NCBI RefSeq assembly: GCF_000685275.1
Contig: NZ_ARYK01000001.1
Location: 248,001 to 312,000, forward strand
DNA length: 64,000 bases
Source: Hyphomonas johnsonii MHS-2
Lineage (GTDB): Bacteria; Pseudomonadota; Alphaproteobacteria; Caulobacterales; Hyphomonadaceae
Direction: 5' to 3'
Below are positions 36,820 through 45,893 of the stretch, in pieces. The notes beneath the pieces are model-generated. The model was not told the origin of the DNA. It saw only the letters and a list, made by a program, of their open reading frames with translations, and searched no databases. Both the position numbers and the translations under genes were made by a program. How positions within the stretch are numbered: the stretch's first letter is position 1; each line of letters opens with the position of its first letter.

Positions 36820-37782
36820 ATGACAGGACTGGCATTCATATTCCCGGGTCAGGGCAGTCAGGAAATCGGCATGGGCAAGGCGCTCGCCGACGCATTCCCG
36901 GCCGCACGCGACGTGTTTGCCGAAGTCGACGAGGCGCTGGGCCAGGACCTGTCGGCCCTCATGTGGACCGGCGATATCGACGCGCTGACCCTGACGGCAA
37001 ACGCGCAGCCGGCACTGATGGCGCACAGCGTGGCCGCCATGCGGGCGCTGGAGGCGGGATTCGGGCTGTCGGCGGCGGATGCGAAATTCGTGGCAGGCCA
37101 TTCCCTTGGCGAATATTCGGCACTGGCCTCGGCCGGCGCGATCAGCGTGGCTGATACCGCCCGCCTGCTGCGCATCCGGGGCAATGCCATGCAGGGCGCC
37201 GTCCCGGCAGGAGCTGGCGCGATGGCGGCCTTGCTGGGCGCAGACATCGCGCAGGCCGAGGCCGCGTGCGAAGCCGGCCGTGCGACCGGCGGCGCCTGTG
37301 AAATCGCCAATGACAACGCGCCGGGCCAGCTGGTGCTGTCAGGCTCGAAGGCGGCGATCGACGCGGCCTGCGAACACGCCCGCGCGAATGGTGTGAAGAA
37401 GGCGATGGCGCTGAACGTGTCGGCGCCGTTCCACTGCTCGCTGATGCAGCCCGCAGCCGACGCGATGGCAGAAGCGCTGTCGGGGGCGGCCATCAAGGCA
37501 CCGGTCGTGCCGGTTGTCGCCAACATATCGGCCACCGCGACATCCGACCCGGACACGATCCGTTCGAATCTGGTCGCCCAGGTAACCGGGCGTGTAAGAT
37601 GGACCGAAAGCGTGCAGTACATGGTCAGCCGGGGCGTCACAGCCACCGCCGAGGCTGGCGCCGGCAAGGTGCTGACGGTGATGCAGCGCCGAATCGAAAA
37701 GTCACTGAATGGCTTCACCCTGGGCACGCCTGAGGACCTCGAAGCCTTCGCAGCATTTATCAAGGGAGAAGCCCATGTTTGA
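36820..37782 (+). CDS. fabD: Malonyl-CoA:ACP transacylase FabD
   Basis: A 320-residue enzyme that loads malonyl groups on ACP. The start at 36820 follows CCGGAGGAAG. The N-terminal FIFPGQGSQ and the active-site GHSLGEYSAL (Ser at about 92) are diagnostic; the catalytic His lies in NVSAPFHCSLM (about 201). Its stop overlaps the fabG start by eight bases, so the two are translationally coupled. Confidence 0.97.
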   Translation: MTGLAFIFPGQGSQEIGMGKALADAFPAARDVFAEVDEALGQDLSALMWTGDIDALTLTANAQPALMAHSVAAMRALEAGFGLSAADAKFVAGHSLGEYSALASAGAISVADTARLLRIRGNAMQGAVPAGAGAMAALLGADIAQAEAACEAGRATGGACEIANDNAPGQLVLSGSKAAIDAACEHARANGVKKAMALNVSAPFHCSLMQPAADAMAEALSGAAIKAPVVPVVANISATATSDPDTIRSNLVAQVTGRVRWTESVQYMVSRGVTATAEAGAGKVLTVMQRRIEKSLNGFTLGTPEDLEAFAAFIKGEAHV

Positions 37783-38512
37783 TCTCACTGGCCGGACGGC
37801 CCTGGTTACCGGCGCATCGGGCGGCATCGGCCGGGCGATCGCGCTGGCCCTGTCGGAAGCGGGCGCCAAGGTCGCGCTCTCCGGAACACGCGAAAACGTG
37901 CTGGAAGAAGTGGCCGCCACGCTGAAGGGCGAGAGCGCCGTCGTCGCCTGCAACCTGTCGGACGCCGAGGCGGTCGACGGCCTGGTGGGGCGCGCCGAAG
38001 AGGCGGTCGGCCCACTCGACATCCTGGTGGCGAATGCCGGCATCACGCGCGACAAGCTGCTGATCCAGATGAAGGATGACGACTGGAACGACGTCCTGCA
38101 GGTCAATCTCGGCAGCTATTTCCGCCTCACCAAGAGTGTCGTCCGGGGCATGATGAAGCGCCGCTATGGCCGGATCATCGGCATCACGTCGATTGTCGGC
38201 GTGACGGGAAATCCGGGCCAGACAAACTATTGTGCGTCCAAGGCCGGGATGATCGGGTTCACCAAATCGATCGCCCAGGAAGTCGCCAGCCGGGGCATCA
38301 CCGCCAACACGATCGCACCCGGATTCATCGAATCACCCATGACGGACGGGCTGCCGGAAGCCCAGAAAACAGCCCTGCTTGCGGGTATTCCGGCAGGCAG
38401 GTTGGGGCAGGGTGGAGACATCGCCGCAGCCGCAGTATATCTTGCATCCAGCGAGGCCGCTTATGTGACGGGGCAAACGCTGCATGTTAATGGCGGTATG
38501 GCAATGATCTGA
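37775..38512 (+). CDS. fabG: 3-oxoacyl-ACP reductase FabG
   Basis: A 245-residue NADPH-dependent SDR that reduces 3-oxoacyl-ACP. The ATG at 37775 follows AAGGGAGAA and lies inside the end of fabD. The cofactor motif TGASGGIGRA (about 12-21), NAGITRDKLLIQM, catalytic Ser in ITSIVGVTGNPGQ and YCASKAG (Tyr and Lys) are all FabG-type. Length is normal. Confidence 0.97.
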   Translation: MFDLTGRTALVTGASGGIGRAIALALSEAGAKVALSGTRENVLEEVAATLKGESAVVACNLSDAEAVDGLVGRAEEAVGPLDILVANAGITRDKLLIQMKDDDWNDVLQVNLGSYFRLTKSVVRGMMKRRYGRIIGITSIVGVTGNPGQTNYCASKAGMIGFTKSIAQEVASRGITANTIAPGFIESPMTDGLPEAQKTALLAGIPAGRLGQGGDIAAAAVYLASSEAAYVTGQTLHVNGGMAMI

Positions 38513-38528
38513 TTTCGCTACAGTAACC

Positions 38529-38576
38529 GTTGCGGCTAGGGCTTGGCGCTATCGCCAAGTGTGTGCTAGGCGCAAC
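38529..38576. other. Nested inverted repeats in the fabG-acpP gap
   Basis: An inner perfect hairpin (CTTGGCG-CTAT-CGCCAAG, 38542-38559) is enclosed by an outer GTTGCG (38529-38534) and CGCAAC (38571-38576). CTAGG occurs in both strands of the internal loop region. There is no T tract. It may be a leader or attenuating element for acpP, or a processing site. Confidence 0.45.
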
Positions 38577-38626
38577 ACAATGGTTCAGAAATGAGCCGGC
38601 TATCGGGCATATCTAGAGAGGTATTC

Positions 38627-38860
38627 ATGTCTGACGTTCTTGAGCGTGTTAAAAAAATCGTAGTCGATAATCTCGACGTGGATGCCGACAAGGTTGTTGA
38701 AAGCGCGAGCTTCATCGACGATCTCGGCGCTGACTCGCTGGACCTGGTCGAACTGGTCATGGCCTTCGAAGAAGAATTCAATATCGAAATCCCCGACGAT
38801 GTACAGGAATCGATCCGCTCTGTTGGCGACGCGGTGACTCACATCAAAGCACATATCTGA
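38627..38860 (+). CDS. acpP: Acyl carrier protein
   Basis: A 77-residue carrier of growing acyl chains. The start at 38627 follows GAGAGG. The phosphopantetheine attachment motif is [10 protein letters not shown] (Ser at about residue 37), in an acidic four-helix protein ([11 protein letters not shown] and [12 protein letters not shown]). It is located between fabG and fabF as in most proteobacteria. Confidence 0.98.
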   Translation: MSDVLERVKKIVVDNLDVDADKVVESASFIDDLGADSLDLVELVMAFEEEFNIEIPDDVQESIRSVGDAVTHIKAHI

Positions 38861-38876
38861 ACCCGGCGGTTTCTGA

Positions 38877-40163
38877 ATGTCTGACCGCCGCGTAGTTATT
38901 ACAGGAATCGGGATTGTCTCACCGCTCGCCTTCGGGCGTGAGGCAACCTGGGAGCGCCTTATTGAAGGCAAATCCGGAGCCGGACGCATTGATGTGTTCG
39001 ACCCCGAGGACATGCCTTGCAAGATCGCGTGCCAGGTGCCGTGGGCCAATGGCCGGGGCGGCGGTGCGGGTGATCCGCACGCGTTCAAGCCGGAGGACTT
39101 CGTGTCCCCGAAGGAACTGCGTCGCATCGACGAATTCATCCTCTATGCCATCGCTGCGGCAGATGAGGCGGTCGAGGATGCCAACTGGCGACCTGAAGAG
39201 ACCGAAGAACTCGAACGCACCGGCGTGATGATCGGTTCGGGGATCGGCGGTCTGGAATCCATCTACAATACCGCCATCACCCTGCACGAGCATGGCCCGC
39301 GTAAGGTCAGCCCCTTCTTTATTCCATCCGCGCTGATCAACCTTGCCTCCGGGCAGGTGTCGATCAAGCACGGCTTCAAGGGCCCCAATCATGCCGTCGT
39401 GACGGCATGTGCGACAGGCGCTCATGCCATTGGCGACTCCGCGCGTCTCATCAAGTACGGCGATGCCGACGTGATGCTGGCCGGTGGGTCCGAGGCAGTG
39501 ATCGGCCGTATCGCCATTGCCGGCTTCTGCGCCGCCAAGGCGATGTCGACGAGTTTCAACGACACGCCGGAAAAGGCGTCACGGCCCTATGACAAGGACC
39601 GCGACGGTTTCGTCATGGGCGACGGCGCTGCGATTCTGGTGCTGGAGGAATACGAGCATGCCAAGGCACGCGGCGCGAAGATATATGCCGAAGTGGCGGG
39701 CTATGGCCTGACTGGCGATGCCTATCATATCACGGCGCCTGCCGAAGGGGCCGAAGGCGGCTATCGCGCGATGATGATGGCACTGAAGCATTCCGGCATG
39801 GACCCGACCGAGATCGATTATATCAATGCGCACGGAACCTCGACGCCGAAAGGCGACGAAGGCGAAGCTGGCGCGGTCGAGCGGGCCTATGGCGACCATG
39901 CTGCGAACATGTCGATGTCGTCGACCAAGTCTGCGGTCGGCCACTTGCTGGGCGCAGCCGGCGCGATCGAAGCAGCGTTCTGTGCGCTGGCGATTCGCGA
40001 CCAGGTGATGCCGCCGACGCTGAACCTCGACAATCCGAGCTTCGAGACCAAGCTGGATCTCATTCCCCACAAAGCCAAGAAGGGCCGCGTACGGGCCGCC
40101 ATGTCGAACAGTTTCGGCTTTGGCGGGACCAACGCATCGCTCATCCTGCGCGAGGTGGAATAA
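38877..40163 (+). CDS. fabF: 3-oxoacyl-ACP synthase II (FabF)
   Basis: A 428-residue elongating condensing enzyme. The catalytic Cys lies in VVTACATGAHAIGD (about 176). The two His are in NAHGTSTPKGDEGE (about 318) and KSAVGHLLGAAGA (about 355), forming the Cys-His-His triad. Near the C-terminus NSFGFGGTNASLI is typical. It is slightly longer than E. coli FabF. It follows acpP after 16 bases. Confidence 0.97.
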   Translation: MSDRRVVITGIGIVSPLAFGREATWERLIEGKSGAGRIDVFDPEDMPCKIACQVPWANGRGGGAGDPHAFKPEDFVSPKELRRIDEFILYAIAAADEAVEDANWRPEETEELERTGVMIGSGIGGLESIYNTAITLHEHGPRKVSPFFIPSALINLASGQVSIKHGFKGPNHAVVTACATGAHAIGDSARLIKYGDADVMLAGGSEAVIGRIAIAGFCAAKAMSTSFNDTPEKASRPYDKDRDGFVMGDGAAILVLEEYEHAKARGAKIYAEVAGYGLTGDAYHITAPAEGAEGGYRAMMMALKHSGMDPTEIDYINAHGTSTPKGDEGEAGAVERAYGDHAANMSMSSTKSAVGHLLGAAGAIEAAFCALAIRDQVMPPTLNLDNPSFETKLDLIPHKAKKGRVRAAMSNSFGFGGTNASLILREVE

Positions 40164-40230
40164 GCCACTATCGCCGAGCGGGGGCGGGCATGTAGGCTGG
40201 CGCAGCCAGGATTCGTGTGAGGCTGTCGTC

Positions 40231-41259
40231 ATGAAGTTCATCAAAGGCCTGATCTCTCTGCTCGTTGCAGTAGTGATCCTGTCGGCCGCTGCGGCTGGCG
40301 CAGGCTGGCTGTGGCTGCAGAACGAAGTCGCCCGCGATGGCCCGTCGGTTGCCGAAACCATTTTCATTGTCGAACCGGGCGAGGGCCTGCTCAGCGTCGC
40401 TGCGCGCCTCGAAAAACAGGGCATCATCCGGAACGCCCGCCTGATGCACCTGAAGGCGCGGATCGACGGGACGGAAACGGCCCTGAAGACCGGCGAGTTC
40501 ACGCTCGGGCCGCAGGCCAGCCTCGGCGAGGTGCTCGACATCCTGGTCGAGGGCAAGGCCGTGATGCACAAGCTGACGCTGCCCGAAGGCCGCACGACGG
40601 CGCAATTGCTGCGGCTCATCGAGGCCGATCCCGTACTGACCGGCCCGATGCCGGAAACGCCGCCTGCCGAAGGCAGCCTGCTGCCGGACACCTATCTCTA
40701 CCATCGCGGCATGACGCGGGTGAAACTGATCGCGCAGATGCAGAAGGCGCAGGACGACCTGCTGAAGGACTTGTGGCCAAAGCGCCAGGAAGGCCTGCCA
40801 CTGGCCAATCCCTACGAGGCGGTGATCCTTGCCTCGGTGGTCGAGAAGGAAACCGGTAACGCCGAAGAGCGCCCGGAAGTGGCCGCCCTGTTCACGACCC
40901 GGCTGAAGCGAGGAATGCGCCTGGAAAGCGACCCGACGATCATTTACGGCGTGTCCCGGGGCGAACCGCTCTACAACAAGGCCGGCAAGCGGCGCACGCT
41001 GCTGCGCTCGGAGATCGACCGCAAGACGGACTGGAACACCTACCAGATCGACGGCCTGCCGAAGACGCCGATCTGCAATCCTGGCCGCGACGCGATTGCG
41101 GCCGTCCTCGATCCACCGGAAACCGAGTACATCTTCTTTGTTGCGGATGGCAAAGGCGGCCACCTGTTCGCCAAGACGCTGGCAGAGCACAATCGCAATG
41201 TCGCTGCCTACAGGAAATATGAGCGCGAAGAGATCGCGCGGGAAAGGGCTGATAAATGA
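40231..41259 (+). CDS. mltG: Endolytic murein transglycosylase MltG
   Basis: A 342-residue inner-membrane lytic transglycosylase that cuts nascent peptidoglycan and sets glycan length. A single N-terminal helix (about 4-28) anchors a periplasmic YceG domain. The catalytic Glu lies in ASVVEKETGN (about residue 210), followed by MRLESDPTIIYG. The start at 40231 is the conserved one. Its stop overlaps the yicC ATG. Confidence 0.95.
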   Translation: MKFIKGLISLLVAVVILSAAAAGAGWLWLQNEVARDGPSVAETIFIVEPGEGLLSVAARLEKQGIIRNARLMHLKARIDGTETALKTGEFTLGPQASLGEVLDILVEGKAVMHKLTLPEGRTTAQLLRLIEADPVLTGPMPETPPAEGSLLPDTYLYHRGMTRVKLIAQMQKAQDDLLKDLWPKRQEGLPLANPYEAVILASVVEKETGNAEERPEVAALFTTRLKRGMRLESDPTIIYGVSRGEPLYNKAGKRRTLLRSEIDRKTDWNTYQIDGLPKTPICNPGRDAIAAVLDPPETEYIFFVADGKGGHLFAKTLAEHNRNVAAYRKYEREEIARERADK

Positions 41260-42143
41260 GTATTCTGTCAGGCATGACCGGGTTTGCCCGGGTCGCCGGC
41301 GAAGCGGACTGGGGGAGCTGGGCCTGGGAAGCGAAAAGCGTCAACGGGCGCAGCCTGGACGTGCGCGTCACCACGCCGCCGGGGTTTGACCCGCTGGAGC
41401 GCCGCCTCAAGGCGGCCGCGTCGAAACTGTTCAATCGCGGATCGCTGCAGGTGTCGCTGCGCATCGACATGGCGGCCGGCGCAGACAGCGTGACGGTGAA
41501 CGAGGCGCTGCTGGCGTCGCTGACGGATGCCGCGCAGGCGATCCACGGCGCGGGCCTGTCGGGCGAGGCGATTGCCACGCTGATGACCCTGAAGGGGGTT
41601 GTGGAGACCGGCGGCAGCTCGCTGCGCGACCTGGCGCTGGATGAGGCCAACATGACGCTTCTGGGCGCAGCGGGCGAAGAGGCGCTGGCAGAGCTGGCCA
41701 CCGCCCGGAAGGCCGAGGGCGAGTCGCTGAAGGCCATCATGACCGGGCTGGTCTCCGAGATGGAGGGACATGCGGCGACGGCGGCGACCTTCGCCGAGAT
41801 CCAGCCCAGCCTGCTGAAGTCCCGGCTGCACAAGCAGCTCGACGAACTCGATACCGAGGGCCGCGTCGATGCCGACCGCGTCGGCGCCGAGATTGCGATG
41901 GCCGCGGCCAAGGCGGATGTGCGAGAGGAGCTGGACCGGCTGGCCGCCCACTTTGCCAGCGCGCGCGACCTGCTGGCAGACGGCTCGCCGGCGGGACGGA
42001 AACTCGATTTCCTGGCGCAGGAACTCAACCGCGAAGCCAATACGCTCTGCTCGAAATCGGTCAGCCTGGATTTGACGAATGCAGGACTCGGCCTCAAAGG
42101 AGTGATTGACCAATTCAAGGAGCAGGCTGCGAATGTCGAATGA
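41256..42143 (+). CDS. yicC: YicC-family endoribonuclease
   Basis: A 295-residue YicC/YloC protein, a family with reported endoribonuclease activity. It begins MSILSGMTGFARVAG, with the conserved MTGFAR, and has SVNGRSLDVRVTTP. The C-terminal DUF1732 part has GRVDADRVGAEIAMAAAKADVREEL and ends NTLCSKS, the classic signature. The position between mltG and gmk is conserved; it overlaps both neighbours. Confidence 0.95.
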   Translation: MSILSGMTGFARVAGEADWGSWAWEAKSVNGRSLDVRVTTPPGFDPLERRLKAAASKLFNRGSLQVSLRIDMAAGADSVTVNEALLASLTDAAQAIHGAGLSGEAIATLMTLKGVVETGGSSLRDLALDEANMTLLGAAGEEALAELATARKAEGESLKAIMTGLVSEMEGHAATAATFAEIQPSLLKSRLHKQLDELDTEGRVDADRVGAEIAMAAAKADVREELDRLAAHFASARDLLADGSPAGRKLDFLAQELNREANTLCSKSVSLDLTNAGLGLKGVIDQFKEQAANVE

Positions 42144-42774
42144 GCAAGGGGGAAAGCGCCGGGGGCTGATGCTGGTCCTGTCGAGCCCGTCGGGCGCCGG
42201 CAAGACGACGCTGTCGCACATGTTGCTGAATGAATTCGAGGACGTGAACCTGTCGGTCTCTGCCACCACACGGGCGCCGCGGCCCAACGAGCAGGACGGC
42301 GCGCACTATCATTTCAAGACGGTCGACGAATTCAAGGAGATGATCGCGCGGCGCGAATTCCTCGAATGGGCGCATGTCTTCGACAAGTATTACGGCACCC
42401 CGCGCGTCGACACCGTGGCGAAGCTGGACAGTGGCGAGGACATCCTGTTCGACGTCGACTGGCAGGGCGCCGATGCGCTGCACGACGAGATGCCGAACGA
42501 TGTCGTCTCGGTGTTCATCCTGCCGCCCAGCATCGAGGAGCTGGAAGCACGCCTGGCCGCCCGCGAGGGCATGACGCCGGACGATGTGGCCCGGCGGATG
42601 GTCGATGCGCGCCGCGAGATCATGCACTGGCGCCGCTACGACTATGCCATTATCAATGACAACCTGGACGAGGCGTACCAGCGCCTTCGGCGTATCCTGC
42701 TGGTGGAGCGCCTGAAGCGCCTGCGCCAGATCGACCTTGACGACCACGTCCGCCGCCTATTGGGAGAGGCCTGA
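42133..42774 (+). CDS. gmk: Guanylate kinase
   Basis: A 213-residue enzyme that phosphorylates GMP to GDP. The P-loop is SSPSGAGKTTL (about 18-28). GMP-binding residues are in SVSATTRAPRPNEQDGAHYHF, and the lid contains RMVDARREIMHWRRYDYAIIN. The ATG at 42133 lies 11 bases inside yicC, so translation is coupled. Confidence 0.97.
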   Translation: MSNEQGGKRRGLMLVLSSPSGAGKTTLSHMLLNEFEDVNLSVSATTRAPRPNEQDGAHYHFKTVDEFKEMIARREFLEWAHVFDKYYGTPRVDTVAKLDSGEDILFDVDWQGADALHDEMPNDVVSVFILPPSIEELEARLAAREGMTPDDVARRMVDARREIMHWRRYDYAIINDNLDEAYQRLRRILLVERLKRLRQIDLDDHVRRLLGEA

Positions 42775-42834
42775 TCGCAGGCCTTTCGCACCTGTTCCCC
42801 TGTTTCCCCCACGCCGGCCCGGAAAGACCTGCGC

Positions 42835-43047
42835 ATGACCGAGAAAGACCACCCGAAAGACGACAATGCCGCCGGCACCCCGCCGGAGGCTCCGCCGCGG
42901 CCCAAGGCGCGCCGCGTTTGGCTGCTATGGCTGCTGCCGCTGGCCGCGCTGGTGGTCATCGCCTGGTATTTCCTGCGCGGGGGCCTCGACCGGACCCACA
43001 CGTTCAGTGAAGTCACCAGCGTCTTCGCCGAGCACGCGGTGGACTAG
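42835..43047 (+). CDS. Small single-pass membrane protein, unknown
   Basis: A 70-residue protein with a charged, Pro-rich N-terminus (1-24), a basic cluster (KARR), one strong hydrophobic helix (about 28-46: VWLLWLLPLAALVVIAWYFL) and a short polar tail. It follows gmk after 60 bases. Past the TAG another frame continues coding-like for 31 codons to 43141, so it may be a truncated or frameshifted version of a longer protein. No family recognised. Confidence 0.6.
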   Translation: MTEKDHPKDDNAAGTPPEAPPRPKARRVWLLWLLPLAALVVIAWYFLRGGLDRTHTFSEVTSVFAEHAVD

Positions 43048-43173
43048 TTTCGGGCACGCGCTGCTGCGTTTGTTTCGCGGGGCGGATGTGCACGAAAAGC
43101 ACCTGCAGGTTCTCATGGGACCGATCAGCTCCTGGCAATGAAGGGCGGATCGCCATTCTGGAGAAAATACGGA

Positions 43174-44052
43174 ATGACTAATCGTGTGGATCGACCGCGC
43201 CTACTTTTCCGGCCGCATCCTGTTCTTGGATGGAGCTTGAATCCTGGTGGGCAAGTTGTCGTGGGCTTTCGCGACGGGATCGTGCAACGGGTTGGTGAAG
43301 ATGGCTGGCGGCACGTGCCCGCCCGGGTAGCCAGCAGCGGTCACCGCCTGTGCATTTACGGCTGCTCGTTCACCTACGGGACCGGGCTGGCTGACGATGA
43401 AACCTTCACGGCCCTGCTGCAGGCCTTGCTTCCCGACGCGCGGGTGCACAATCGGGGCATTGGAGGCCACGGGACGGTCCAAAACCTCCTCCAGTTCCGA
43501 ACTGACCTTCGTGAAGGCGCCGTCGACGCGGCCATATTTGCGGTTATCAGCGATCACAAGTACCGGAACATCGTACACCCGCACCGGATGCGCCAGGTGC
43601 GTGGTCCTGAATGGCATCGGATCGGCATTGAACACCGGCCCACCGCACACCGGGCGGCCGATGGGACGCTCGCGATTCGTTACAGTCCATTTTGGCGGCC
43701 AGGCCTGATGTACAGTGATCTCGATGGCTACCTGCCGGATGCGGAGGATATCCTGCCCGACGACTACTCTATCAATTCCACCACGTTCGCCGTCCTCGAG
43801 ACCGCGAAAGAGATGGCGCAAAGCCACGGCGTGCCCCTTTTGATCGCACTGCTTGATGATCTCGACCCTGGTTTCAATGCGGGACTCATTCAGCAGTTTC
43901 CCGACGCGCTAGACGTTTCCACGCCATACGACCCCGTTCACACGTTTCTTCCAGCGGACATCCATCCGAACGTTGAAGCGAATCGCCTCTTCGCTGAACG
44001 TCTGGCGGACCCCGCCGCTTTGCTATGCGAACATGACGGAGTGGCGCGATGA
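43174..44052 (+). CDS. SGNH/GDSL-family hydrolase-like protein
   Basis: A 292-residue protein of the SGNH hydrolase fold. Block I is YGCSFTYGTGL (Ser65), block III-like GIGGHGTVQN follows, and block V is DIHPNVEANRLFAERL (Asp262, His264), giving a possible Ser-Asp-His triad. I chose the ATG at 43174, which has GGAG upstream, over 43138. No signal peptide is visible. The stop overlaps the carbamoyltransferase start (ATGA). SGNH proteins of this kind often act as esterases or acyltransferases on sugars; the actual role is inferred from context. Codon use is less GC-biased than in gmk. Confidence 0.82.
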   Translation: MTNRVDRPRLLFRPHPVLGWSLNPGGQVVVGFRDGIVQRVGEDGWRHVPARVASSGHRLCIYGCSFTYGTGLADDETFTALLQALLPDARVHNRGIGGHGTVQNLLQFRTDLREGAVDAAIFAVISDHKYRNIVHPHRMRQVRGPEWHRIGIEHRPTAHRAADGTLAIRYSPFWRPGLMYSDLDGYLPDAEDILPDDYSINSTTFAVLETAKEMAQSHGVPLLIALLDDLDPGFNAGLIQQFPDALDVSTPYDPVHTFLPADIHPNVEANRLFAERLADPAALLCEHDGVAR

Positions 44053-45893
44053 TTGAGAATCCGCGCGTCGTCCTTGGTGTATCATCGTATTTTCATGATT
44101 CTGCGGCGGCACTGGTCGTGGACGGTCGCCTCGTCGCCGCGGCCCAGGAGGAACGCTTCACGCGAAAAAAGGGCGATGCATCGTTCCCGGACAATGCCAT
44201 CGAATATTGCCTCAGCCAGGTTCCGCGCGGCAGGGCGATGGAGGCGCTTGCGTATTATGAACATCCCGGCCTAAAGATCGAACGCATCGTCCGGTCAGCG
44301 CTCGATAATGCTCCAAAGGGAGCCCTGAATTGGCGCCGCACGCTAAAGACGCTCCGGGAGCTTGATCAGGAACTGCCCAGGGACCTGCTGCGAGTCTTCC
44401 CTGACCCGGACAAGGTGCAATTCGTTCCGCATCACAAGTCGCATGCGGCATCGGCTTTCTATCCCTCTCCTTTCGAGCGAGCGGCCGTGCTTGTCGTTGA
44501 CGGTGTTGGCGAATGGTCGACGACAACGCTCTGGCGCGGGGATGAGACCGGGCTGACGGCGCTGCGTGAGATCAGGTTTCCCCACTCCCTAGGCCTCCTT
44601 TATAGCGCCTTCACGCAGTATTGCGGGTTCAAGGTAAATTCAGGGGAGTACAAACTCATGGGTCTCGCGCCGTTCGGGCGGGCGCGCTTTACCCAATTGA
44701 TTCTGGACAAGCTGATAGACGTGAAGGACGATGGGTCGTTCGCTCTCAATATGGAATATTTCGGCTTCGCCACCAGGCCTAGTACAATCGGTCCTCTGTT
44801 CGAGGGATTGTTCGGTGAACCGCCCCGGCCAGAGCGAGCTCCGATGACTCCGCACTACATGGACGTGGCCGCGTCCGGACAAGCGGCGCTGCAGCATGTC
44901 ATGCGCGCCTTGGCGACCAGCGCGCTTGCGATCAGCGAGCTGGACAACCTCTGTCTCGCCGGAGGCGTTGCTCAGAACTGCGTCGCGAATTCGGACATCG
45001 CGCGCAATGTCGCTGGGCTCAAAGGCCTCTGGATCCAGCCAGCGCCCGGTGATGCAGGCGGCGCCGCCGGAGCGGCATTCGTGGTCGCGCAAAAACGACC
45101 CCGCCAAGCAACGCCCGGCTCTGCAAGGGACGCCATGTCTGGCGCGCTGCTTGGGCCGGACTATACCGACGATGCCGTCGCGGAAGCGCTTGAGGCTGCC
45201 GGCGTCGTCTACGAGCGCCCAGCGACACCTGAAGACCTGATCTCGGAATGCGTGACAGCCCTGCAGGCGGGCGAGGTTATCGGCCACTTTCACGGGCGCA
45301 TGGAATTTGGCCCCCGCGCATTGGGCAACCGATCCATCCTGGCCGACCCGCGGCCAGCAGGGACATTGCACCGGGTGAACCTGAAAATAAAATTCCGTGA
45401 AGGCTGGCGCCCGTTTGCACCCGTCGTCCTGGCCGAAGAGGCGGAACGCCTGTTCGAGCCGCCATTCGACAGCCCGCACATGTTGCTGGTGGCCCAGTTG
45501 CGCCAGGAATTTCGTGGCGACAACACATTGCGTCACGCCCGTGCGTCGGGCGGGTACGAGCCTGCGCAATTGCAGGGCGCGGTGACCTCCGATTTCGCAG
45601 CGGTGACTCACGTTGACTACAGCGCTCGCCTGCAAACGATCGATTCTACATCTGAATCACGTATGCGGAGCATCCTGGATGCTTTCTTCCAGGCGACGGG
45701 CTGTCCGATATTGCTCAACACCTCGTTCAATGTCCGCGGTGAGCCGATTGTGTGTTCCCCAGCGGACGCAGTCGCGTGTTTCCTGAACACCGATCTCGAT
45801 GTGCTGGTGGCGGGCCCGTTTATCGTCCAGAAGGCAAAGCAGCCTGGACATCTGAAGGCCAGAATGGGGAGAATGCACTTTGATCCGGATTGA
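44049..45893 (+). CDS. NodU/CmcH-family carbamoyltransferase
   Basis: A 614-residue O-carbamoyltransferase that uses carbamoyl phosphate and ATP to carbamoylate a hydroxyl group. The N-terminal Kae1-like domain has SSYFHDSAAALVVDG (about 12-26), EERFTRKKG and HHKSHAASAFYPSPFE; the C-terminal YrdC-like domain has GRMEFGPRALGNRSILADPR, FREGWRPFAPVV and LLNTSFNVRGEPIVCSP. All these are hallmarks of NodU, CmcH and TobZ. The acceptor is unknown: in relatives it is a Nod factor, a cephem or an aminoglycoside. It is coupled to the SGNH gene before it and overlaps the next gene. Confidence 0.95.
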   Translation: MIENPRVVLGVSSYFHDSAAALVVDGRLVAAAQEERFTRKKGDASFPDNAIEYCLSQVPRGRAMEALAYYEHPGLKIERIVRSALDNAPKGALNWRRTLKTLRELDQELPRDLLRVFPDPDKVQFVPHHKSHAASAFYPSPFERAAVLVVDGVGEWSTTTLWRGDETGLTALREIRFPHSLGLLYSAFTQYCGFKVNSGEYKLMGLAPFGRARFTQLILDKLIDVKDDGSFALNMEYFGFATRPSTIGPLFEGLFGEPPRPERAPMTPHYMDVAASGQAALQHVMRALATSALAISELDNLCLAGGVAQNCVANSDIARNVAGLKGLWIQPAPGDAGGAAGAAFVVAQKRPRQATPGSARDAMSGALLGPDYTDDAVAEALEAAGVVYERPATPEDLISECVTALQAGEVIGHFHGRMEFGPRALGNRSILADPRPAGTLHRVNLKIKFREGWRPFAPVVLAEEAERLFEPPFDSPHMLLVAQLRQEFRGDNTLRHARASGGYEPAQLQGAVTSDFAAVTHVDYSARLQTIDSTSESRMRSILDAFFQATGCPILLNTSFNVRGEPIVCSPADAVACFLNTDLDVLVAGPFIVQKAKQPGHLKARMGRMHFDPD

